Shown: positions 20,327 to 30,857 of the stretch, one piece after another | Position numbering within the stretch: position 1 is the stretch's first letter | Layout: every line of letters begins with the position of its first letter | Source of the DNA: Bufo bufo | Lineage: Eukaryota > Chordata > Amphibia > Anura > Bufonidae | Direction of reading: 5' to 3' | DNA length: 64,000 nucleotides | Assembly (NCBI RefSeq): GCF_905171765.1 | Contig: NC_053390.1 | Coordinates: forward strand, 507,955,444-508,019,443 | Position numbers and translations under genes: made by a program | The notes under the pieces: generated by a model | Databases searched by the model: none | What the model was told of the DNA's origin: nothing | What the model saw: the letters and a program-made list of their open reading frames with translations, nothing else

Positions 20327-23300
20327 ATGAATCCTCTTACTACCCTGACTGACCATGTCTCTAACTTGACACAGAGGGTGCAGGAGCTAGGAGAGAAACT
20401 CCGTTCTGGTAAGTTAGGGCAAGGTTCTTCCACTCCTCTGTCCTCCAGTCCATATTTTGAACCCCAGATCAAGCTCCCAGAACCCTTTTCTGGAGACCGG
20501 AAGAGGTTTCTCTCCTTTAAGGAGAATTGCAAACTCTACTTCCGTTTGCGCCCCGTGTCCTCCGGTCCCGAGAGCCAACGCGTGGGGATTATCATTTCTC
20601 TACTACAGGGTGATCCCCAGGACTGGGCATTTTCGTTACCTCCTGGGGCCAGTTGTCTAACTTCTGTGGAGGGTTTTTTTCAGGCCCTGGGTACCCTCTA
20701 TGACGAACCAGACAGGGCCCTGGTAGCCGAGACAGCTCTTAGGGCACTGGTTCAGGGCCATCTCCCTGCGGAGGAGTATTGCACCCAATTCAGACGGTGG
20801 TGTGTCCCCTTAGGATGGAATGAACCAGCCCTGAAGAGTCAGTTTAGGTCTGGTCTATCTGATAATTTAAAAGATCTATTGGTCAATTACCAAATTCCTG
20901 AGACCTTAGAGGAGATGATGACCCTAGTTGTCCGACTTGACAGACGAGTTAGAGAGAGACGACAAGAACGACAGTTCTGTTCTCAGATGGTGGTCCAGCC
21001 AGAGGCCTTTTCCAGGGACAACACTGAGGTCTCCACCGAGGAACCCATGCAGGTTGGCATGACCCGGGGTAATCTTCGTCGCAGACGCGGAGAGTGCTTC
21101 TACTGTGGAGATCCTGGCCATTGGATCAACAAGTGTCCTAAGAGGGACCTCTCTGACAAGTCTTCTAAAGCAAGACAACCTAAAGACCAGGTACACCCTG
21201 ATTTTTCTAAAGGTAAGCTTTTGGTACCCATAACAATTTCTCTGGGGGTTAATAAGTGGCCGGGTAAGGCCTTTATTGACTCCGGTTCAGCGGCCAGCTT
21301 TATTGACTTTGAGTTTGCTTGTAAATTGGGTATTCCAATGTTTGCTTTACCTACACCTATCCATGTCATGGTTATTGATGCTACTCCCCTGATTGGTGGT
21401 ATGGTGAGGTCATGTACCTCTGAAATTTCTCTGTCCGTGGGTGTGTGCCACTCTGAGAGATGTTCTCTTCTAGTCCTGGAGAACCTACCGGTTGAGGTGG
21501 TACTAGGGTTGCCTTGGCTCCGTTTACATAACCCCACAATTGATTGGTCCAAAGGAGAGTTGGTGAAATGGGGACCTAAGTGTGACTCATGCTTGTCCGT
21601 GGTCCAGGCTGGGGTTTCAGTAAGGTCTAATACATTACCCTCTGTTATTAAGGAATATTCTGATGTGTTCTCGTCCCTTACTCCAGAGGTTCTACCCCCC
21701 CATAGACCTTATGATTGTACTATAGAGCTAATTAAGGGTGCCGAATTTCCTAAAGGTCGAATTTATAATCTTTCAGGGCCCGAACGCAAGGCTATGGAGG
21801 ATTATATTAAGGAGAGCCTTGCTAAAGGGCATATTAGACCTTCAGTCTCTCCTATGGGAGCAGGGTTTTTCTTTGTTAAAAAGAAGGATGGTGGTCTTAG
21901 GCCTTGTATTGATTACCGGAGATTAAATAAAATCACTGTCCAAAATAGATACTCTCTCCCATTGATTCCGGATTTATTTAACCAGGTTTTGGGGGCAACC
22001 TGGTTTTCCAAGATTGACCTGAAAGGGGCATACAATCTAATCCGAATCAAGGAGGGAGACGAATGGAAGACAGCGTTCAATACTCCGATAGGACACTTTG
22101 AATATCAGGTGATGCCTTTTGGACTCAGCAATGCCCCAGCTGTGTTCCAAAACTTAATGAACGATATTCTTAGGGAGTTCTTAGGTAAATTTATTATTGT
22201 CTATCTTGACGACATTTTGATATTCTCTCCTGATTTCGAATCTCATGTGTCCCATGTCAAACAAGTATTAGAGGTGTTGAGGGAGAACCAGCTATCCGCT
22301 AAGCAAGAGAAATGTGTCTTTGGTGTACAGGAGATACTGTTTCTAGGGCATGTTTTGAGTCCTCACGCCTTTAAGATGGATCCTGGTAAGGTTTTAGCAA
22401 TTAAGGAATGGGTAAGGCCTTCATCCTTAAAGGCTTTACAACGGTTTTTGGGTTTCGCTATTTACTACCGTAAATTTATCATGAATTTTTCTGTAATTGC
22501 TAAGCCATTGACCGACCTTACTAAGAAAGGGGCGGATTTGGAGAATTGGTCTACCAAGGCCATTTCTTCATTTGAAACATTAAAAAAGGCATTTAGTAGC
22601 GCTCCCATTCTGATCCAGCCTGATCAGGAGAGACCCTTTATTGTGGAGGTGGATGCGTCCGAGAACGGCGCAGGAGCAGTCCTTTCACAAGGTCCTGCTA
22701 GCCTCACTAACCTGAGACGGTGTGCCTTCTTCTCTAGGAAATTCTCTCCCACGGAGAGAAACTACGACATAGGGAATAGGGAGCTGTTGGCCATTAAATG
22801 GGCATTTGAGGAGTGGAGACATTTTTTGGAGGGGGCAAGGCATCGAGTAACTGTTGTCACTGACCATAAAAACCTAATGTTTCTCGAGTCCGCTAAGAGG
22901 TTGAATCCCCGACAAGCCCGATGGGCTCTGTTTTTTCCCCTTTTTGATTTCTCCATTACGTTCAGGCCGGGAAGTAAAAATGTGAAGGCAGACGCATTAT
23001 CTCGGAGCTTCCATGCTTTTCAACCCACTGAGACGCCGCCTGAATCCATCCTACCAGCAAACATCTTCTTAGCGGCTCTAACCCAGGATATCTCGGCTCG
23101 CATTAAGGCTGAACAACATCTGGCACCGGATCCACCCCAACAGATAAGTTGTTTGTTCCCGTACAATTTCGTCTCCAGCTGTTGGGTGAGTGTCACGATT
23201 CTGCCTTTTGTGGACATCCGGGTATTGAGGGCACTAAGGATCTGGTTTCTAGATCTTATTGGTGGCCCACTCTGATCAGGGATGTCAAGTCCTACGTGTC

Positions 23301-24546
23301 AGCCTGTGAGGCCTGTGAGGTTTGTGCCAGATCTAAGACACCTAGGACTCGCCCTGCTGGTAACCTACGACCCCTACCCATTCCCAGTAGACCCTGGTCC
23401 CATATCTCGATGGACTTTATAACTGACCTACCGCTGGCGGAGGGTAAGACTGTGGTTTGGGTAGTGGTCGATAGGTTTAGCAAGATGGTTCATTTCATTC
23501 CCCTGTCTAAACTTCCGAATGCTAAAACCCTGGCGTCTATTTTTGGGAGAGAGGTTGTTCGTTTACATGGCATCCCGGAAAATATTGTTTCGGACAGGGG
23601 TGTGCAGTTTGTGTCCAAATTCTGGAGGGCCTTCTGTCAAAGATGTAAAATTTCGTTGTCTTTTTCTTCCGCCTACCATCCTGAGAGTAATGGGCAGACT
23701 GAACGCCTTAATCAGTCTGTGGAACAATTCCTGAGGTTGTATGTTGCTGATGACCAGCAATTATGGGTCAAATTCCTTCCGTTGGCTGAATTTGCTCTGA
23801 ATAACCATGTCAATTCTTCTGCTGGGGTCTCCCCTTTCTTTTGTAACCATGGTTTTCATCCCCGTTTTCATTCTGGGTCGTCCGTCTTCTCCTCTAACCC
23901 TGAAGCTGATAAACTCTCCTCCAAACTGTGCACAGTTTGGGCCCGGGTTCAATCGAACCTAGAAAAGGCTCAAAGTTCTCAAAAACTCAAGGCCGATAGG
24001 AGACGCTCAAGGGGGGTGAACTTTCAGGTTGGGGATAAAGTATGGTTGTCCTCCAAGAATCTATCTCTCAAGGTAGCTTCTAGAAAATTTGCTCCTCGTT
24101 TTATTGGTCCATATAAGATCACGGAGGTGATTAACCCGGTATCATTTAGGTTGGAGCTGCCCGAGTCATTCCACATTCATAATGTGTTCCATAAATCTCT
24201 ACTTAAAAAATATTTTGAACCGGTAGTACCATCGAAAGCCTCGCCTCCGCCGGTTCTTGTTAATGATGCTGTCGAGTATGTCGTGTCTAAAATAGTGGAT
24301 GTCAGGAAGGTGCGTAACTCCTTGCAGTATCTGATTCACTGGAAGGGGTATGGACCTGAAGAGAGATCTTGGGTACCTGCCAGGGAGGTTCATGCTCCTA
24401 GAATGGTTCGTAAATTTCATTTAGTACACCCTGAAAAGCCATCGCCTGAAGTCTTGGGTCCGGTGGCCCCTCGTAAAAGGGGGGGTACTGTCACGGGGTT
24501 CCGAAGGTGCACTCGGTCCCCCATTGCCCGCAGAACTGTTGCTTAG
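20327..24546 (+). pseudogene. gag-pol: Gypsy 1 gag-pol polyprotein, one frameshift
   Basis: Frame one (20327-23275) carries Gag, a CCHC knuckle CFYCGDPGHWINKC (about residue 256), the aspartic protease DSG (about 318), reverse transcriptase with YLDD (about 626) and RNase H with VEVDASENGAG (about 773). A one-base shift near 23140 moves the continuation into another frame (to 24546): the integrase HHCC zinc domain, the catalytic blocks MDFITDLP, VSDRGVQF and HPESNGQTER, and a chromodomain VEYVVSKIVDVRKV...YLIHWKGYGPEERSW near 24271-24410. Gag and Pol share one frame, unlike elements that use programmed frameshifting between them. The shift falls just before the integrase and is not at an obvious slippery site, so I read it as a mutation. 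The final residues run into the 3' LTR. Confidence 0.93.
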
Positions 24547-25179
24547 CTTTTGGAATGAGGTTCTGTGTTTGACCTCATTCCCAGGGCGGCTTTACTAGCT
24601 GGGTGGCTCCCTGCTCCTAGTCTGCCTTGAGCGCCGAGCTGATCACTCGGTGCTCGACTGGTTGGTCTGTCGGTCATGTGATGCTGGCCACGTCACATGA
24701 CCCTCACTCCCCACTATAAATACAGGCAGCCTGCTGGCTACAGGTTGCCTGTTAATTTCTAGGTTCCTGGCTATTTGTTGGACTACTGAATATTTACCTG
24801 ATCCTGTTCCCTGACGATCCTCTGCCTGCTCCTCCTGTACTGCGCATACATCCTGGTATTGTGACCTCGGCTCCCACCTGACTACTCTCTTAGGACTCCT
24901 CTTGTACTTCGCTACTCTCCTGGTATTTGACCCCGGCTTCTCCTGACCATTCTTTGCTTAATCCGTTGTACTGCGTAGCTCTCTTGGTTCTGACCCGGTC
25001 CGTTCATGTTCCGCATTTTGTCTTGTCTGTCTTCCCTGCACATATCCTAAGTTAGGGATTGCCGTCCAGTTGTCCCCTGTCATCAGGACTCGTGAGGCAA
25101 GTAGGCAGGGCCAGGGGTGAGGGTGGAGCGCAGTGGTCACTACCCTTCCCCCTGTGTGTGTGTGGACGTGACCGTTACA
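24489..25179 (+). repeat. Gypsy 1 3' LTR
   Basis: 691 bp, preceded by the purine-rich AAAAGGGGGGG tract at 24476-24485. It differs from the 5' LTR at roughly six sites (for example GGTCATGTG versus GGTTATGTG, CACGTCACATG versus CACGTTACATG, CCGCATTTTG versus CCGTATTTTG). Confidence 0.95.
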
Positions 25180-25840
25180 ACCCCAAACCATCTCGATTGG
25201 GTTCAGCTCCGGTGACTGTGGAGGCCAGGTCATCTGGCGCAGCACCCCATCACTCTCCTTCATGGTCAAATAGCCCTTACTTTCAAAGTTTTCCCAATTT
25301 TTCAGCTGACTGACTGACCTTCATTTCTTAAAGTAATGATGGCCACTCTTTTTCTTTACTTAGCTGCTTTTATCTTGCCATAATACCAATTCTAACAGTC
25401 TATTCAGTAGGACTATCAGCTGTGTATCCACCTGACTTCTCCTCAACGCAACTGATGGTCCCAAGGCAAGAAATCCCACTTATTAAACCTGACAGGGCAC
25501 ACCTGTGAAGCTCATCAAGAGAATGCCAAGAGTGTGCAAAGCAGTAATCAAAACAAAAGGTGGCTACTTTGAAGAACCTAGAATATGACATATTTTCAGT
25601 TGTTTCACATTTGTTTGTTATGTATATAATTCCACATGTGTTAATTCATAGTTTTGATGCCTTCAGTGTGAATCTACAATTTTCATAGTCATGAAAAGAA
25701 AGAAAACTCTTTGAATGAGAAGGTGTGTCCAAACTTTTGGTCTGTACTGTATATATATATATATATAGAGAACAAAAATCGGACTGCACTCCAAGCAACT
25801 CTTCAGAAAATGTGTTTATTCACCCATTTGGTGGCAAAAG

Positions 25841-25874
25841 CGACGTTTCGGCTCAAGCATGAGCCTTTCTCAAG
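25841..25874 (-). ncRNA. Hammerhead-like motif in pLTR (left arm)
   Basis: On the minus strand CTTGAGAAAGGCTCATGCTT is followed by GAGCCGAAACGTCG: a GGCTC/GAGCC stem followed by CGAAAC. Penelope-like terminal repeats are known to carry hammerhead ribozymes with CTGATGA and GAAA cores. Here the first core segment reads TTGAGAA, so it is at best degenerate. Confidence 0.45.
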
Positions 25875-26961
25875 CATTGGTGAACAGTAAATAGCAGGTA
25901 TATAAAGGTGTGTCAAATACATACAATCAAACAACATAATTGATGCATTAAAAATAATACATACATACAATATACAAATATGTGCAAAAACCGCATAATG
26001 GTCATGATTATTAAAGTGACTAGTGCATTACATACAAGGAATTTCCAAGATACAGTAGATTACATGTCAAAATACCATAAGACATATAATTGATTACATC
26101 TGTAGCTCATCAATATATCATTCGTGCATCAACCATAATAGTGCACATGTGCAAATAGGGAAGACTGATGATTAACTACCTGGGGTAATGCTGTCGCCCA
26201 CATATACAATAGCGCTGTTCCGCGCGTTCTCAGGAGACCAGTGCGCATGTCCCAATCCATACACATCATCCCGGAAGATCGACTGATGCATAACAGTGCC
26301 GCCTACTGATGACGTCAGTGGCGCACACAATGGCATGTCACCGCCTTCTCCCAATGATGCCTCCACATCGCGGCGCATGCGCAATAGATGCAGCAGGCTT
26401 GTTTGCCGCCATATTAAATAAGGGAATCCGAGCAGAAGAGAGATAATCGTAAGATCTGTCGCTTGCTACCCTCCTCGTTCTCCATATTCAGTTGTTGTGG
26501 TTGAATCCCACAATAACGCAGGGTGGATGAGTGACCATCTTTTCCAAAATGGTATACTCTATTCCACTAGTCACCCCAATACCAGCGGCACGTCAGTGTC
26601 GTCAGTATTGTAGGATCTTATCCTGCTGAAGCATACAACTGTGAGGGTACTCCTCATATAACTGAACGATTTGGGACAAGCGGCAGTATATACCTACTAC
26701 AAGAAAATATAAATTGCTCATTCCCAATTTTTAAAAAAATCTTGGCGGGACATACGCTTGGAAACCAGAAGAAAAAACTATATCTGTCTCAGCATAGTTA
26801 TTTTTTCGTGGGCTCATCATCCACCAATCAGGTTCATCAGTTTTCTAAGGTGCCTTCTGTGCAAGTGTATCTAGGAAAATAATATGAAAAGTGTCAATAT
26901 CATAAAATAGTAAAGTTACCCATTACATTAAAATCAATTAGTTACTCATAATTATGTGTTA

Positions 26962-27310
26962 CTCATAATTATGATCTTTGTGTCCCTTTCTGATTGTGTA
27001 ACGGTGATTATTGAGCCTAGTTTTAAAATCTGTGGAGGTTTCGCCTACATATAGGAGTTGGCATGGACAGGATAGGACATAGACCACAAATGCGGAGTCA
27101 CACGTTAAGTGAAACTTGATGGGGTATATTTGTCCCGTTTCAGGATGTGTGAAAGTCCTAGATCTACAGATCAGGCTACAGTTAACACAATGTAGGCACG
27201 GGAAACAGCCCGTGCCCGATGGTGCCAACTTGGTCTGCCTGACCACAGATCCAGGTCCCACGTCCGCTCTCACCAGTTGGTCTCTTATGTTTTTGCACCT
27301 ACGGTAGGCA
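26962..27310 (-). pseudogene. Penelope-like GIY-YIG endonuclease, N-terminal half
   Basis: Minus-strand frame 27273 to 26959 contains a Cys-rich finger (CFPCLHCVNC), then VVYVLSCPCQLLYVGETSTDF and KTRLNNHRYTIRKG. These are the GIY-equivalent strand, the YVG half and the conserved Arg of the endonuclease typical of Penelope-like elements. The frame stops after HKDHNYE, exactly where it runs into the palindrome arm, so the catalytic Glu half is missing on this strand. That missing half is found on the plus strand at 27311-27540. Confidence 0.8.
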
Positions 27311-27540
27311 CATAAGGGAGATTGAGATCTGCCAGTGCCCAGACATTTTGGGTTACTGGGACATAAAGAAAAAGATCTTAGATGTTGGATCCTGGATCAA
27401 GTTCCAATGCCACGGAGGGGTGGAGATCGGGTATCTCTACTCAAAAAAAGAGAAATGCATTGGATTCAGACATTACAAAGTTTGCATCCTAAAGGTTTAA
27501 ACATTGATTATAGATATGGTGGAGGATTGTGAGGAGGTCA
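27311..27540 (+). pseudogene. Penelope-like GIY-YIG endonuclease, C-terminal half
   Basis: The plus-strand frame encodes PVPRHFGLLGHKEKDL, then PRRGGDRVSLLKKREMHWIQ and LHPKGLNIDY, the RRGGDR and E-x-x-WI...P-x-GLN blocks that close the Penelope-like endonuclease. Residue order picks up where the opposite-strand half ends (after HRYTIRKG), with little or nothing lost. About 90 bp of 3' UTR then leads into the right palindrome arm. Confidence 0.8.
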
Positions 27541-28716
27541 TTTTGCCCCTGTGCTTCATTGATGTGGGTTCCAAAATACCTTCTGCGGTTGACAGATTCA
27601 TTGGTTTAAAAAAGAATAAGAAAAAATGTAAACACATAATTATGAGTAACTAATTGATTTTAATGTAATGGGTAACTTTACTATTTTATGATATTGACAC
27701 TTTTCATATTATTTTCCTAGATACACTTGCACAGAAGGCACCTTAGAAAACTGATGAACCTGATTGGTGGATGATGAGCCCACGAAAAAATAACTATGCT
27801 GAGACAGATATAGTTTTTTCTTCTGGTTTCCAAGCGTATGTTCCGCCAAGATTTTTTTTAAAATTGGGAATGAGCAATTTATATTTTCTTGTAGTAGGTA
27901 TATACTGCCGCTTGTCCCAAATCGTTCAGTTATATGAGGAGTACCCTCACAGTTGTATGCTTCAGCAGGATAAGATCCTACAATACTGACGACACTGACG
28001 TGCCGCTGGTATTGGGGTGACTAGTGGAATAGAGTATACCATTTTGGAAAAGATGGTCACTCATCCACCCTGCGTTATTGTGGGATTCAACCACAACAAC
28101 TGAATATGGAGAACGAGGAGGGTAGCAAGCGACAGATCTTACGATTATCTCTCTTCTGCTCGGATTCCCTTATTTAATATGGCGGCAAACAAGCCTGCTG
28201 CATCTATTGCGCATGCGCCGCGATGTGGAGGCATCATTGGGAGAAGGCGGTGACATGCCATTGTGTGCGCCACTGACGTCATCAGTAGGCGGCACTGTTA
28301 TGCATCAGTCGATCTTCCGGGATGATGTGTATGGATTGGGACATGCGCACTGGTCTCCTGAGAACGCGCGGAACAGCGCTATTGTATATGTGGGCGACAG
28401 CATTACCCCAGGTAGTTAATCATTAGTCTTCCCTATTTGCACATGTGCACTATTATGGTTGATGCACGAATGATATATTGATGAGCTACAGATGTAATCA
28501 ATTATATGTCTTATGGTATTTTGACATGTAATCTACTGTATCTTGGAAATTCCTTGTATGTAATGCACTAGTCACTTTAATAATCATGACCATTATGCGG
28601 TTTTTGCACATATTTGTATATTGTATGTATGTATTATTTTTAATGCATCAATTATGTTGTTTGATTGTATGTATTTGACACACCTTTATATACCTGCTAT
28701 TTACTGTTCACCAATG

Positions 28717-28750
28717 CTTGAGAAAGGCTCATGCTTGAGCCGAAACGTCG
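28717..28750 (+). ncRNA. Hammerhead-like motif in pLTR (right arm)
   Basis: Exact mirror of 25841-25874 in the right palindrome arm, with the same GGCTC/GAGCC stem and CGAAACGTCG. A diverged relative (CTTGAAAAAGGTTCTGAG then GAACCAAAACATTG on the minus strand) lies at about 35320-35355. Confidence 0.45.
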
Positions 28751-28827
28751 CTTTTGCCACCAAATGGGTGAATAAACACATTTTCTGAAGAGTTGCTTGG
28801 AGTGCAGTCCGATTTTTGTTCTCTATA

Positions 28828-28914
28828 AGTGGGTAAGCACCTTTTACCGTACTTGGACATTGCACCCGTCCTGTTTTTCCATACTTCCTAGGGTGGTGCT
28901 GCCAGTGGTTTTTT

Positions 28915-28972
<58 letters not shown>

Positions 28973-29195
28973 CATCTGTATAAATAATATACAACCTGGG
29001 GGCGCATTAATATAAGTATATACAGACATGTGTGTAAATACAGGGGCATACACACATATCTACATATATGTACATATATATGCTAGGACCCCTCCTCCGC
29101 CCTCAGTCATACAGGGCTAATATATACATGGCAATACAGGGGATATATATCCCTATTTGCCGTATAAGGGGTCAATATATACAGATATATATATA
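28828..29195. repeat. Element tail and long TA microsatellite
   Basis: The Penelope-like tail (about 28828-28916) is followed by an almost pure TA run at 28917-28969, then degenerate TATA/TACA sequence to 29195. A 69-codon minus-strand frame here is mostly poly-IY read from the microsatellite. No gene. Confidence 0.8.
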
Positions 29196-30804
29196 CAGTT
29201 GCAAGAAAAAGTATATGAACCCTTTGGAATGATATGGATTTCTGCACAAATTGGTCATAAAATGTGATCTGATCTTCATCTAAGTCACAACCATAGACAA
29301 TCATAGTCTGCTTAAACTAATAACACACAAAGAATTAAATGTTACCATGTTTTTATTGAACACACCATGTAAACATTCACAGTGCAGGTGGAAAAAGTAT
29401 GTGAACCCTTGGATTTAATAACTGGTTGAACCTCCTTTGGCAACAATAACTTCAACCAAACTTTTTCTGTAGTTGCAGATCAGACGTACACAACGGCCAG
29501 GAGTAATTCTTGACCATTCCTCTTTACAGAACTGTTTCAGTTCAGCAATATTCTTGGGATGTCTGGTGTGAATTGCTTTCTTGAGGTCATGCCACAGCAT
29601 CTCAATCAGGTTGAGGTCAAGACTTTGACTGGGCCACTCCATAAGGCATATTTTCGTCTGTTTAAGCCATTCTGTTGTTGATTTACTTCTATGCTTTGGG
29701 TCGCTGTCCTGTTGCAACACCCATCTTCTGTTGAGCTTCAGCTGGTGGACAGATGGCCTTAAGTTCTCCTGCAAAATGTCTTGATAAACTTGGGAATTAA
29801 TTTTTCCTTCGATGATAGCAATTCGTCCAGGCCCTGATGCAGCAAAGCAGCCCAAAACCATAATGCTCCCACCACCATACTTCACATGAGGTTTTGATGT
29901 TGGTGTGCTGTGCCTCTTTTTCTCCACACATAGTGTTGTGTGTTTCTTCCAAACAACTCAACTTTGGTTTCATCTGTCCACAGAATATTTTGCCAGTACT
30001 ACTGTGGAACATTCAGGTGCTCTTGTGCAAACTGTAAACGTGCAGCAATGTTTTTTTTTGGACAGCATGGCTTCCTCTGTGGTATCCTCCCATAAAATCC
30101 ATTCTTGTTTAGTTTTTTACATATCGTAGATTCGCTAACAGGGATGTTAGCATATGCCAGAGACTTTTGTAAGTCTTTATCTGACACTCTAGGATTCTTC
30201 TTCACCTCATTGAGCAGTCTGCGCTGTGCTCTTGCAGTCATCTTTACAGGATGGCTACTCCTAGGGAGAGTAGCAGCAGTGCTGAACTTTCTCCATTTAT
30301 AGACAATTTTCCTTACCGTGGACTGATGAACAGCAAGGCTTTTGGAGATACTTTTATAACCCTTTCCAGCTTTATGCAAGTCAACAATTCTTAATCGTAG
30401 GTCTTCTGAGAGCTCTTTTGTGCAAAGCATCATTCACATCAGGCAATGCTTCTTGTGAAAAGCAAACCCAGAACTGGTGGGTGTTTTTTATAGGGCAGGG
30501 CAGCTGTAACCAACACCTCCAATCTCATCTCCTTGATTGGACTCCAGTTGGCTGACACCTCACTCCAATTAGCTCTTGGAGATGTCATTAGTCTAGGGGT
30601 TTACATACTTTTTCCACCTGCACTGTGAATGTTTACATGGTGTGTTCAATAAAAACATGGTAACATTTAATTCTTTGTGTGTTATTAGTTTAAGCAGACT
30701 GTGATTGTCTATTGTTGTGACTTAGATGAAGATCAGATCACATTTTATGACCAATTTGTGCAGAAATCCATATCATTCCAAATTGTTCACATACTTTTTC
30801 TTGC

Positions 30805-30809
<5 letters not shown>
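29196..30809 (-). mobile_element. Tc1-like element (family CAGTTGCAAG), 1.6 kb
   Basis: The left end CAGTTGCAAGAAAAAGTAT and right end CATACTTTTTCTTGCAACT are flanked by TA. The inverted repeats are about 214 bp long and contain an internal copy of the terminal motif (GGAAAAAGTATGTGAACCC at about 29390-29408 and its complement near 30596), the IR/DR arrangement known from Tc1-like elements such as Sleeping Beauty. The last G of the right terminus is mutated to A. Confidence 0.93.
29415..30433 (-). pseudogene. Tc1-like transposase, frameshifted
   Basis: The N-terminal part (30433-29999, from MMLCTKELSEDLR) has the paired-like helix-turn-helix DNA-binding region. The frame is lost across the first catalytic Asp (visible out of frame at about 29935-29990). 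The C-terminal part (29927-29415) carries KYGGGSIMVLGCFAASGPG, QQDSDPKH with the second Asp and a DLNLIEMLW block with the final Glu 34 residues later (DD34E spacing). SLDLNLIE replaces the usual SPDLNPIE, two further hits in a conserved block. Inactive. Confidence 0.92.

Positions 30810-30857
<48 letters not shown>

Larger units (their letters stand above)
19608..25179 (+). mobile_element. Chromodomain Ty3/Gypsy LTR retrotransposon 1
   Basis: A 5,572-bp element with two 691-bp LTRs (TG...CA) and a perfect target duplication ACCCC (19603-19607 and 25180-25184). The empty site is visible in the paralogous Tc1 copy at about 37815-37830. The interior holds one gag-pol frame with a single shift and a C-terminal chromodomain, placing it with vertebrate chromoviruses. 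The LTRs differ at about six positions by eye, so the insertion is recent. Confidence 0.95.
19262..25749 (-). mobile_element. Tc1/mariner deletion derivative (family CAGTACAGACC), copy 1, split by Gypsy
   Basis: Termini are CAGTACAGACCAAAAGTTTG and its complement, flanked by TA at 19260-19261 and 25750-25751. Without the Gypsy insertion it is 911 bp. It carries only the two ends of a transposase (the C-terminal part around SPELNPIEMVW on the minus strand at about 19440-19607 and 25180-25270, and the N-terminal start near 25290-25370). The middle is missing at the same breakpoint (CTTTGAAAGTAAGGGC) as in the copy at 36155-38144, so this is an amplified non-autonomous derivative. Confidence 0.9.
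25764..28827. mobile_element. Penelope-like element in a 1,197-bp-arm palindrome
   Basis: Left arm 25764-26960 and right arm 27631-28827 are reverse complements of equal length; every landmark I compared mirrors exactly (paired coordinates sum to 54591), including identical 70-codon frames at 26172-26384 (-) and 28207-28419 (+). The 670-bp loop holds the two halves of a GIY-YIG endonuclease on opposite strands. The arms resemble Penelope-like terminal repeats (pLTR), with a GAGCC-stem/CGAAACGTCG motif near their outer ends. The reverse transcriptase is absent (5' truncation). Related tail sequence runs on to about 28916. Confidence 0.8.

Noticed and set aside
26172..28419. Identical 70-codon frames in both palindrome arms
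   Set aside because: They lie in the non-coding terminal repeat and mirror each other because the arms are identical; no family similarity recognised.
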